Source: Eretmocerus hayati (lineage: Eukaryota; Arthropoda; Insecta; Hymenoptera; Aphelinidae). From it: DNA of 64,000 nucleotides. The notes beneath the pieces were generated by a model. The model was not told where the DNA came from and searched no databases. It was given only the letters and a program-made list of their open reading frames with translations. The stretch spans positions 99,791,338 to 99,855,337 of the forward strand of contig CM056744.1 in NCBI GenBank assembly GCA_029851415.1. Direction: 5' to 3'. Positions 11,761 through 22,150 of the stretch are shown here, in pieces. The position numbers and the translations under genes are program-made. Positions within the stretch are counted from its first letter, which is position 1. Every line of letters starts with the position of its first letter.

Positions 11761-12645
11761 CCCTTATCTGGCACACTTCTGCTGCATAACATAGCTGGCA
11801 CACCTGGGTGGATTACACCCACGACGAAAAATTAATGCTGTGGCTACTATGATCAATCTTTTGCTTTTAAAATTTTTTTGTAGCCTCTTCGAAATGTTCT
11901 GAATGGATCGCCGTACCGAGATAGCCGGCAAGGTCGAATGAAAAATTTTAGATAATACAAACGTCCAAAAAAATGCAAAAAATCATCTTTTCCACTAAAA
12001 AAATTCTAGGAGACGCAATTTTCAGCCAAATCAGCTGAAAATTTAACTGACTCATCTCGAGTCATCTTGAGATGAGGTTGATTCAAGAAAAAAATAGTGC
12101 AAGAGTTGATCTTGAGAAAAAGGAATTTATTCTGACATATTTCGACGCATGAATTGAGAATTTTTATTCTCACCTAATATGCCGGAATGAAGACCTCCAC
12201 TGGAAGATCGACCACTGGACCATTTTTATCTCATATCTCCTTGATCTTGAAATGACTCAGTTAAATTTTCAGCTCATTCCATTGAAAATTGCGTCCTCTA
12301 GAATATTTTCAGTAGAAAGGCCTTTTTTGCAATTTTTTGCAATAATTTATTATTGCAACAAAATGCACTCAGAAATAGCGCGCAAAGCTGGCACACCTGG
12401 GTGTCAAACACCCAGTTCGTTTCTGGCTCGGCTGTGGCGGAGCAGCGAGCGCGCCAAAATTGGCGCTCTGTGCGCGGTCGGTAAGTGGCAAGTCTTGACT
12501 ACCAACAGAGGTCACTATGAACCCGGGAAAATTTGAATCATGGAGACTATAGTTTACTATAGTCTCCATGATTTGAATTATGAGCGTGGCGTACTCATAT
12601 GAAGGAGGCCTTGGGTGGACTCCATCCAAATGTGCCAGCCGAGGG
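11761..12645. mobile_element. piggyBac-like non-autonomous element (TTAA/CCCT ends)
   Basis: TTAA flanks both sides (11,757-11,760 and 12,646-12,649). The element starts CCCTTATCTGGCACAC and ends TGTGCCAGCCGAGGG, i.e. inverted CCCT...AGGG termini. TTAA duplication with CCCT/AGGG ends is diagnostic of piggyBac (known). At 885 bp with no transposase it is a MITE-like derivative. The 17-mer GCTGGCACACCTGGGTG is repeated at 11,794 and 12,387, probably as subterminal repeats. A second pair of inverted arms lies inside (about 11,980-12,080 and 12,210-12,330), and a 38-bp palindrome lies near the right end. Confidence 0.9.
12536..12573. repeat. Near-perfect 38-bp palindrome
   Basis: AATCATGGAGACTATAGT at 12,536-12,553 is followed by TT and its exact reverse complement at 12,556-12,573. 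It sits inside the piggyBac-like element. An 18-bp stem with a 2-nt loop would extrude readily. Confidence 0.95.
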
Positions 12646-14329
12646 TTAAAAGTGCGTGAAAATCTTTCAGTCGATTTTTCTGGATCGAGATTCAAACTCA
12701 CATTCAAGCTCACATCATGGTGTATTATACCGAGATAATTTATCGCTAAAATACTAGATTGAGTCACAGAGTATTTGACAACGATCGGCCAATAACTTCA
12801 AGACGAAATTCATTTCAAGCACTTCTAAGATGTGTTGGTATACGATTTCGTAGAATGCAATATTCAGAATGGCTCATCATTGTTGAGCTACAAACCGTTT
12901 CAGGATTTTACTGTAGCTGCAATTGAGGAATGTTTGTTACTCTTGAATTTCAGAATCTCTATCTTGGTAGGAATATCTTCGATTACACTCCAGCCGGAGT
13001 GATTTCACAACAGCCAATCTAATATTTGCAGTCAAATTCATGTGAGCCAGCCCTCGTAAAATTATTATTTCAATGTGACACAATTCCGACCATATATATA
13101 ATTGTTGAACTTCTAGCTTAATCATGGATAAAAGTCTGAAATTAGCTTTTTGTTGGCTATTTCTTGTTAGAATAGAGTGGCATTCCTATCAGGGAAATTA
13201 TTTGAACGGGGACATTTTTTCTCAGTTATAATCACATAAATCGCCAAGAACTTGTCGTGAAGTTGATGAAATAGGTACTTAATTATTCTAGAAAAGGGAG
13301 AATGATTTATTTCAAGAGTCGCAATCTAACTTTTTCTAACTAAAATATCAACATAAATACTTTTTCCTGATCTTACTAAAGTACGTCCGGTCGACAATCG
13401 CTAATAATGATATGGAAAGAATGAATCCTGTATCGCGGTTCAGAATTATCAGGGAAATGATTTCAGATTAAAATAATGATCTCAAAAAATTATATTACGC
13501 GCACCGATGAATTTGATCCACATCAGACAAATTAAATATAGCCGATCCGATAGAAGGATAAACATCAGCTATTGGTTCTGGTTAGATTACATATGAATTA
13601 TGCACTCGTTTAATTGAAAAGTGACATGGCTTCAAACGAAACTGATGGAAAATGTTATTACAGCTTGATCTGGACTAATGGGATTGACCTTTGTCATTGC
13701 ACCATAATGATAGAGCTATATAGCTTTTCTTTCGTGTTTGAAATGACACTTGGTCTGATGCAATAATAGGAAATTCTGCCCTTGAAGAATTTGCACTCTA
13801 CGGTTGATCGAGGCGCATATGAACTTCTGCGAAGTGTTTTTCGAAGTTTCAGACCACGGTCGTTTCTTTTATGACCGTGTTTCAGACATTCTTACTGATG
13901 CTGTTGTATGTCATTGAAACAAATGTCTTATCGCAGTTAAACCAACATTATGACTGAAAATTCTTATGCATTGAAGACAATTAGACCTCGGAGCTAATAT
14001 TCCATTTTATAACAGAATGTGTGATTGATACGTTCAAAATTCTTTTTTTTTACGAAAAGACTTGCGGTTTTCGATTATGTCTACACCCATCATGAGAAGT
14101 TGGTTCGGATGCAAGTGTCGATATTCTGAACTATGAGTTTGATTCAGTCCGTGATGGTATTACTTCCTATACCACAGATTGAATGGATTTTGAAATTTCA
14201 TTCGAACTCAAGTTCATATTCTGATCGATCGTCAATGTGAAGTGAAAGATATCAAATTCAGCTTGGTAATACTTCTAATAGCTGATTATTTGTATTATAA
14301 AATAGTATATTATGGCATTGCACGCGCGT

Positions 14330-14366
14330 AGATGGGTAGTTTTCTTCTTAACAAAACTACCTATCT
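14330..14366. repeat. Small hairpin
   Basis: AGATGGGTAGTTTT (14,330-14,343) pairs with AAAACTACCTATCT (14,353-14,366) with one mismatch and a 9-nt loop. Confidence 0.7.
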
Positions 14367-15220
14367 GCATTCAGTATCATACGATATTTCACAAAAATCC
14401 ATAAATCAGCTTCAAAGTTGCGATTTTTAGGTTAGAGAGTTACAAAAAAAAATTCAGTATTGAGTAGATCACCCAGGTTTTGAAGTTCGTCATTGTATCG
14501 TAAATGTTAAATTCAGATGACTTCGCTCATGACTCAGCAAACTTATTGCAAATCAAATATTGCTAAAGGGTAGCTACTCGGATAACCTGTTATGATGGAG
14601 GACTACTCTGCGAAAATCACCATCATGGTGCCATTGAAAAATGACGTCACTGATTGATTCAATTGACAGGTTAAGATTCATCTTGGAAAATATTTCGTTA
14701 AAAATGATCCCCACTCAGTTGAGTTTTATCATTCAAGATAAAAAGTGGTTTCAGATAATATATGGGGTCAGTTCATAATAGAATAATCAACCCTCTCCCC
14801 ACGGTGATTTGGCACTCCGATATTTGAGCCATCAACACGAATGAAGATTTCCTAGTCCTTATGTGAAATTTGCGATAAGCAATAAAGATCCGTGAACAGT
14901 CTTCTTTGTAGATTTTAGCTTTGATTGTGAAAAGTGCGAGGCCCAATTACTTATTTTCTAGATTTTTCGTACAAATTTTTTCACGAAATCCATGTTTAAT
15001 ACTCATGAATGACTTGAAATTCAGCGAATACTCGTATTTTGATTTTTTGTGGAAACCCTGAATTCTGAGTGAAAATATTGCATTAGCTTATGTATTTCAG
15101 CAACAACTATTGTCACTCCTTGCAAATTGCTTGGGTATGAAACTCGGCTCCGAATCAAAGTGCATCGTTTTTATTGAGTTCACTGTCAAAAAATCGAACG
15201 ATATGCGAATTTGTGGTACA

Positions 15221-15231
15221 CCCCCCCCCCC
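15221..15231. repeat. C11 homopolymer followed by ACCCACCCAC
   Basis: One of at least seven C or G runs of 10-18 bases in the window (others: 16,355, 26,955, 35,919, 36,673, 44,199, 48,220). Confidence 0.95.
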
Positions 15232-15543
15232 ACCCACCCACAATCCGTGATATCACTCAAAAGTAATAAATCTGAGAAAATTCCGAAAAGGACCAGAGCA
15301 GTTGAGAATTCAATATCTTCAGAATTCTTTCCGGAAATTCATTTCATACACTTATCAGCGATCAAAGAGAAATATTCCTGAGAGCAATTGATCTCACATT
15401 TGAAGAAAAATTACTTCCATGGTTTGAAATGTCCCTACCAAAAATGTACTCTGACAAAACTTTCCATTCAAGAATCCTGAATTACACTCCTTAAGAAACA
15501 AAAAAAAAAAGAACAACACAATTCCAAATCAAAGCACACAAAC

Positions 15544-15811
15544 CGTTCTTCCATCTGGGTACAGTAACAAACAGCTTATCTCTCCATATTTCAATCCCCA
15601 CAGGTAATGCATTTTCCGGCTGCAAATCACCACTTGCCAAAGCCTGTTGTCTGCTAATTTCACTAGGGTAGTTCCAGTCTAGGCTGCGCCAAGCAAATCT
15701 TTCTAAAAGTGGTGCTCTTCCAAATCTTGAACCCCATGGTCCAGCAGCCTGTCCAATTTCGATCCAACCAAGTATCAAAAGAACCAAAAGTTTTGATAAA
15801 ATTACTTTCAT
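15544..15811 (-). CDS. yellow / major royal jelly protein family gene, first coding exon
   Basis: The minus-strand frame starts at ATG 15,811 with a hydrophobic signal peptide (MKVILSKLLVLLILGW, probable cleavage after GQA). It continues with FAWRSLDWNYPS, LASGDLQPENALPVGIE and WRDKLFVTVPRWKNG. This order (aromatic WxxxDWxxPS, PENxLPxGIE, the KLFVTVPRWKxG strand) is the N-terminal hallmark of yellow/MRJP proteins, which are secreted beta-propeller proteins involved in pigmentation, egg coat or larval food depending on the member. The exon supplies 89 codons plus one base and ends in AACG followed by GTTTGTG, a plausible phase-1 donor. The split codon would complete the expected Gly. The in-frame ATG at 15,934 lies upstream of the likely TATA box and before the signal peptide, so I prefer 15,811. 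The full protein usually has about 400 residues, so most of it lies in exons not seen here. I cannot tell which paralogue it is. Confidence 0.85.
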
Positions 15812-15869
15812 ATTGATCACGCAAATTATTGAGTTAAAATCAAGTGGTAACACGCGGTGGATGACGCGA

Positions 15870-15912
15870 GTGACACTGCACGATTTGTCGAGTTTGCAGG
15901 GTCCTATATGCC
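15870..15912 (-). promoter_or_regulatory. Possible core promoter of the yellow-family gene
   Basis: On the minus strand CATATAGG lies at about 15,903-15,910, and GCAGTGT, an Inr-like sequence, lies about 31 bp downstream with its A at 15,877. The start codon follows 66 bp later. This spacing fits a TATA/Inr promoter; it is an inference from two short motifs only. Confidence 0.35.
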
Positions 15913-15934
15913 CCCCGTGCGTGCCTACTATCAC

Positions 15935-17057
15935 CCACTGATTTTTCTTTCTCTTTCTCTTCCATGTGGTTTTAGGTATTAGCGCTGATGCTATAGAGAG
16001 TTTAGATTTGAGAGAGCTCTTTCACTTTGTCTTTGAGTATATGAGCTAAGTACATCGTGGGGGCTCGTTGCGCAAGTTCAGTGGCTCACGATGTGAACAA
16101 CAACTAGTGCGTATGAAGATTGCTTTTAAATTTTTTAAATAAAGTTTGTGGTGTATTAAAGTTTCGAGTGGGTGAGCACGGAAACTATGTAAAGAGTAGG
16201 ACCATTGTGTTGAGCACCCTGTAAAATTGATTGTGATGGGTGATAATGACTGAGAATAAAAATGTTATTGAGGTTCGTGAAAGAATATTTCATCGGCTCT
16301 GTTGAGCTGCCCTAATTGTGCGTGAAGTCAAAAAGTGGTTGCAGATTTGTGAATGGGGGGGGGGGGTACTATTTGATATGAAAAATTTTTGTCAAAAAAT
16401 CTTGCAGTTGTAGAGAAAGAATTTTTTTTGTGCTGAATCTGAAAATGGGTGTTTCCTTCGTACGATCTCTATGAAGCACTGAACAGAAATAAATTTTTAA
16501 AGTCTCCCTCGGATCTTTCTGGGGCGTCGATGTTAAGATTTTTGTCGTTGGACGTCTTGACCTCGGCTAGATTGAAATTTACTCCAGACTAGCCCTTACA
16601 GTATAATCGCTGGAAATTGACCATTCGAGCATCGTTTTGACAACAGGAGATTAACTTCACTTTTCCGGCTACATCAATCTTGTCGAAATCATCAATACTA
16701 TGGATAACTGTGATCTTTTGAGTCAAACGACGAACAAAAATAACCTCCTAATCAAACAAAATAGGCACGCAATTCATAGTTGAGTGCAATAAACACGAAA
16801 ACTTTGTCACAGTGATCGGGAAGAGAGGGAGTAATGGTCCAAAAATGGCAACCAAATCGGCGCACGTAGTTACTTTATACTACTCGTTACAAGTAAAATC
16901 CCGTTGAAATCAGATCAAGAGCTTTTCGGTTCTTCAAATGCGCACAAGAATAGTATTTTCCCTTATTGATAATACGTGGATTTTTTTTCTCGGTCATACC
17001 TGCATGCGGGGCGTATACATATCATAATTTCTGCGTTTCCCCGAATTTTTTAACTCA
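15935..17057. other. Upstream region of the yellow-family gene, otherwise empty
   Basis: Contains CT-rich and AT-rich DNA and a G12 run (16,355-16,366). No ORF or element recognised. Confidence 0.45.
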
Positions 17058-17387
17058 CGAGGGGAGCACCGACCTTGCGGGTCCTGAATCTTGACGAGAC
17101 TTTGGGAATCTTCTTGTTTTGGTGAGAAATGAAGGTACCCAAGAGGGTTAACCCGGAATTCCGTCCAATGGGCCTCCTATCCTGAGATACAGCCATGGAG
17201 GTTAGCATTGTCAGTATATCTATATATGAGTCACTTCAACACGGACAATGCTAATCTCCATAGTTGTATCTCGGGATAGGAGGCCCATTGGACAAAACCC
17301 TCCTGGGTACCTTCATTTCTCACCAAAACAAGAAGATTCCCAAATTTTCGTCAAGATCCAGGACCCACAAGGTTGGTGTTCCCCTTG
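17058..17387. mobile_element. 330-bp Harbinger-like MITE, copy 1
   Basis: It starts CGAGGGGAGCACC and ends GGTGTTCCCCTTG, with TCA on both sides (17,055-17,057 and 17,388-17,390). The arms are about 150 bp each and nearly identical, including GGGAATCTTCTTGTTTTGGT. The centre is GTATATCTATATATGA. The 3-bp duplication and the inner motifs (GTGGGTC, GGGAAT, CAAAA) are shared with the copies at 33,651, 57,940 and 59,226. Harbinger assignment is inferred from the 3-bp duplications. Confidence 0.85.
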
Positions 17388-19182
17388 TCAGTTTGGCTCA
17401 TCCAATTATTCGTTCCGAAGTTTTCGAAATGAAATGAAGCACGTCTGATTCCACTAAACTTGAACCAAATGGTAGTGAGAACTACACTCGTGTTACGGTT
17501 AACAGGTATATCCCTATTTGATGCATATGCACAGTAGCGGAACCTGGGTCTGATCTTGTGGGTGGCGATCGGGTCTTGGGAGGGGGGAGGCGATTAGCAA
17601 AATTTCATGGACGCGGAAGCTGTCGTCCTGGAGCCGTACCTGCATGATGCATGAGCGAGGCAAATTTTCGCTTCAAATCTCGTGTACCTCGAAATTTACA
17701 CTGAGAATAAAATATTGCCGTCTGAAAAATACAACTGTATTGTTACGTGGTATTGCTGTCAGACCAATACTGGGTTGTCACCACAATGAAATGATTTTTT
17801 TATTGCAGCAATGTGATATGAGTTACCTCAAAAAATCTTTGAATATTAATGATCCTTTACCGGTATCATTACGGGCAAAACTTGGATGACTTTCGTAATT
17901 ACATGGTCGGGATGTGATTGCGATTCCATCGAGTATCGAGGCATTCGAAATATACGAGCTATATTTTTTATTCTGGCAGTAACACCGGATCGCCTAACCA
18001 TTCTGATGGATTGATGCGATGAAAAAATCGACATTGTTCTGCAGCAAAATACCATTTTGGTCGTACGGCAAAATGCATGGATGTACGACCAAAATTTTTT
18101 TACTCAGTGCACTCTGAATTCGATCATGGAATTAAGAAGCTTTTTCCGAGATCTATGAATCAAGAGAAGGTTTTTCATCCATTCTTTACGGAGCCGAGTA
18201 TTTGGGTGAGAAAAGGTGTACAGACGTTCACGAGCGTTAGGCATAAGTTACTCAGTTTGGTGGAACGTTTCGTGTCATTTGTGAGAGGAACACTTTTCTC
18301 ACCTGTATACTCAACTCCCAATCTTTTATTTCATTTCATAGACTTCTAAACAAGCTTTTGATTGAACCAAAAAGAATGGATTAAATTTTGAGAAGTATAA
18401 AGGGTTGAAGCGAATTGTTCGCCTCGCTCATATATGTACGTGTTGTTCATTGTACGAATGTGGTTCTTAATCCCATTCCGTTTCAATTCAACAAAATCAA
18501 ATGTGCTTCATCCCATTCTGAAGATTTAGAAAGGAACATTTGGATGAGCCAAACCGACTTGAAAAATTCAAGGGAACGCAGAAGTTATGAGATATATTCT
18601 CCCCACATGCATATATTACCGGAAAGAACGATCCACGTATTATTCATATAGGGAAACCATTCTATTGCGGATTTGGAGAACCAAGCCGCTGTGAACCTGA
18701 TTCCAACGGGAATCTACTCATAACAAGTAGTAAAAATGAACATGCGCAGCTTTGAATGACATTCTTGGACCATTACTTCCCTTCTTCTCGAACACTGTGT
18801 ATGCCTTACAAAAGATTCATCAAAACCGACACGGTTAGAAATGTCCAGACTTAGCCATATCATTTATCGATGAATAAACTACTATTTCCTAGGTTGGGTG
18901 GTTTTCTCTTGATCAGACTTCTTTATGGAGCATGATCGATGGCCTATCTCCCCTCTGCTCCTATAAGTGCAATATGACAATAAATATGACAAAAACATCC
19001 CAACTCCCCGAATCTATGGGTCAAAATCTATGGGTACGTCAATCGGTCTGAGATTCTGCTGGCATACTTTCACTTACTCCAACTCGATATGCGCGAAGCC
19101 TCAAGATGATCTGTTGATCAATAATTCTGTTGTCGAACCATCTTAATCCAGTCCGGAAGGTACTTAATCAATTTATGTAGAA
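17388..19182. other. Unannotated DNA with one hairpin
   Basis: A perfect 12-bp stem TTTTGGTCGTAC (18,055-18,066) pairs with 18,083-18,094. Otherwise I see only short chance frames. Confidence 0.5.
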
Positions 19183-19872
19183 ATATTTGATCGGTCTTTG
19201 CGAGTTCAAGCCAGCTGATATTGCTGAACTTTTTGGCATCAATCGAGAATGGATTTTATTCCACTCTCGATCGATGAACCTATAGAGCCTCGTATGGTTG
19301 CGAGGATGCATCTGAAGGATTTTGATGTGAAATCCCCTGCGAGTGATGAATACGATATCCGATCATATCGATTGTGTGTCAAAATTAATTACATATATCT
19401 CCGGCATAAGGCCGAAGAGCTGTCAAAGTAAAAATGTTGAGAAATCAAATCGAAATAGGGGGTTAAACTGACCTTTCTTGCAAGCGCACACTTGGCTACT
19501 TGAGCCGCGTGTCAGTGGTAAACTTTCATTGCTCTTCCACCACTTCGAAAAGCCCGAGCAATGAGAGAAGGGCGAAACACGCATAATATCAGAGTGGATA
19601 CAAAATTTTTCATTAAGTTTCTCATCTTTACTTTTCATTCCATTCCATGAAAATCCTTCAGATGCATCCTCGCAACCATACGAGGCTCTGAAGGTGCATT
19701 GATCGAGAATGGAGTGAAATCCATTCTCGATTGATGCCAGAAAGTTCCGCAATATCAGCTAACCTTAACTCGCAAAGACCGATCAAATATATCTCCATCG
19801 TTTGGAATTTCCGCGAGTGATAAATACGATGTCCGATCATATCGATCGAGTGTCAAAATTAATTACATGTAC
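19183..19872. repeat. Foldback plus direct repeat
   Basis: Inverted arms at about 19,183-19,325 and 19,640-19,795 share GATCGGTCTTTGCGAGTT, ATCGAGAATGGA and GAGCCTCGTATGGTTGCGAG. To the right of each arm a direct repeat of about 58 bp occurs (19,345-19,402 and 19,812-19,872: GCGAGTGAT, GTCCGATCATATCGAT, TGTCAAAATTAATTACAT). It is a decayed composite element with unknown ends. Confidence 0.7.
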
Positions 19873-20129
19873 TTAATCAATGTTATTTTAGTTTTAATCT
19901 TCTGAGACCTTCACCCTATCGAATTGTGGCCCAATCAACGATCGGCTAAACAAAATGTCTCATTTTTGTCAGAATGCAAATGACTTCGAAACTCTAATAG
20001 AAAGTTTGCCCCAACTCCACCTACCCGCTAACTAACGACCAATGTGATACATAGCATTATAATTGAGTGATTAACTGTATGTCAGGAAATTTGAGATTTG
20101 TTATGAATAACCAGGCAATCTCTTCATAA

Positions 20130-20131
<2 letters not shown>

Positions 20132-20171
<40 letters not shown>
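20132..20171. repeat. (AT)n microsatellite in the 3' LTR
   Basis: About 20 AT units. The other LTR has the same run at 32,049-32,084, so it was part of the LTR before retrotransposition. Confidence 0.95.
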
Positions 20172-20175
<4 letters not shown>

Positions 20176-20180
20176 ACATA

Positions 20181-21176
20181 CAGTACCGTTCAAAAGCTTC
20201 TCGATGGGTCATCTCTCGAGTACTCTGACTTGAAACAGCGATAAGTCGAATTTTATGCGTTGTACGAGAATTTTCAAAGAAGCATCTTAAAGAGCAGAAA
20301 AATAGTAAATTTCGATACCAGGGCGTGAAACGTTTTATTCGCGTCCGAGTGATGGGTTTCCGGCCCGAGCCGCAGGCGAGGGTCGGAATCATCACGAGGA
20401 TGCGAATAATGGGTTTTCCGCCCGTGTATCTAACTATACTTTTCGATAAACTGTGAGTGAAAGTCGATAAACTGTGCGCAAAGTGCACTTTTACGCACAG
20501 TGTATCGAAAATACTATTTTTTACTGGGTTTGGATGATTTTTATTAAATATTTTTGAAAGTCCTACGCGCTGATGAAGAAATAGAAAATCTGAATTTTTT
20601 TACTTTCATTGAGACGCCTGCAGTTTTAATACCAATGAAGATACGGCAATTCTGAAAAAAGCATCTTGTAGAGCGGAAAAAATGCTGTGTGTAGCAATTT
20701 TTTGATTATTTTTTACGTACCGTGTGTGAAGCCGTGCGATCTGTCCAAATTCCAAAAATCATGGTTTTTCACCGTTTTTTGTGCCGTTTCCGGTGATAAA
20801 CAGTCATTTTGGGTATCTAGGCAGCTCGCACGTTCTTACACGCGGTACGTAAAAAATAATCAAAAAATGGCTACACATAGCATTTTTTCCGCTCTACAAG
20901 ATGCTTTTTTCAGAATTGCCGTATCTTTATTCGCACTAGAACTGCAGGTGTCTCAATGAAAGTGAAAATTTTTTTAGATTTTCTATTTTTTCATCAGCGT
21001 GTAGGACCTTCAAAATATTCGATAAAAATCGTCCAAACCCAGTAGGAGTCAGTATTTTTTCTGCTCTTTAAGATGCTTCTTTGGAAATTCTCGTACAACG
21101 CATAGGATTCGACTCATCGATGTTGCAAGTCAGGGTACTCGAGGAATGACCCATCGAGAATTTTTGGACGGTACTG
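20181..21176. mobile_element. 996-bp Tc1/mariner-like foldback inserted in the LTR
   Basis: It starts CAGTACCGTTCAAAAG and ends TTTTTGGACGGTACTG, with TA on both sides (20,179-20,180 and 21,177-21,178). CAGT-type ends with a TA duplication are typical of Tc1/mariner. It is palindromic almost throughout (outer arms to about 20,300 and from 21,060; inner arms about 20,515-20,720 and 20,840-21,040), with TTTTACGTACCGTGTGTGAA and its counterpart near the centre. The left arm carries an extra 210-bp insert (20,305-20,515). There is no transposase gene. Confidence 0.85.
20305..20515. mobile_element. Small hairpin-rich insert inside the Tc1-like arm
   Basis: It is absent from the matching right arm, so it was inserted later. 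Its ends are inverted (ATTTCGATAC...GTATCGAAAAT). It holds a long hairpin (about 20,340-20,405: ATTCGCGTCCGAGTGATG pairing with CATCACGAGGATGCGAAT around CCGGCCCGAGCCGCAGGCGA) and a second hairpin with GATAAACTGTGCG and CGCACAGTGTATC. A related hairpin occurs at 62,515-62,570. Confidence 0.7.
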
Positions 21177-22150
21177 TATAATATATACATATATATTGGA
21201 GATAATAACGAATGAATGCACGGTGGGTGGGAAGAGATTGTTGAACAAAAATGTCATAATAATCTGCATACGTGGTGTTTTTCGTCTTGGCGTCCAGATT
21301 ACGAATCTTTTTCGAGCAAAGTTATAGATGATCCTATATTGGAATGCGAGCAAAGAATTTGAAAATCCGATTCGATCACATGTATTTTTGTTGGCATCGA
21401 TAAATCAATCGACGAGCGACAATAGCACAGTTGCTGATTTACCGTCCTCGGACGGGTTAGAGGAGTGTCAATATGCATTTTCATAGGAAATTCGACGTAG
21501 AACACGATGGTCAAGTCCGTTTCTTAGTATTTAGTTCCAGTTTTGGAGGCATGAAAGAAATAGCGCAAGAACCGTTAGCAAAAGCGAATTTGACAGCAAC
21601 GTCTTGGACAGAGAATTGCATCGACAAAGATGATATGGGGGGATTAAATGAGCTATAAATTCATGATTTCTATTGTATTTTTTTAAGTACAATACAAATT
21701 TGAGCCCAATTTCTTCCTTACTGGTCAAGGTTTCACTTGAATCGCGAAGAAGTGTCGTGATTTTCCATTAACTTCCAATTTTAGTTCGAAATCTATAAGG
21801 AATACTAATTAATCGGACAAGTACTGGGCCTTCTTAATCGGACGAGGCCCTCTCTGATGTAGTTTTTCAATACATTCAAGTCAACAATATATATATTGTC
21901 GACGGAATCATGATCCTGAAACGTATCTGGAAATAAACTACGGGCTGAATCGATCGAGTTTTTATTCACCGAATCACAACGAATTATAGAAAAACAGGAT
22001 AATTCTTCACGATTCAAATAAAAACTTGACCAGTAAGGAAGAAATTGGGCTCGAATTCGTGTACTACATGAATACAATAGAAATCATGAATTTATACCTC
22101 ATTTAACCCCCATATCCTCTTTGTCGATGCAATTCTCTGTCCAAAACGTT

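Larger units (their letters stand above)
12650..15543. other. AT-rich DNA, probably intron 1 of the yellow-family gene
   Basis: It lies directly downstream (minus-strand sense) of the splice donor at 15,543-15,542. I searched by eye for yellow/MRJP downstream exons and found none, so the next exon lies further left or outside the window. It contains a short hairpin (14,330-14,366) and a C11 run (15,221-15,231). Confidence 0.4.

Noticed and set aside
15812..15934. Upstream in-frame ATG at 15,934 as start of the yellow-family protein
   Set aside because: It would place 41 non-hydrophobic residues before the signal peptide and lies upstream of the likely TATA box.
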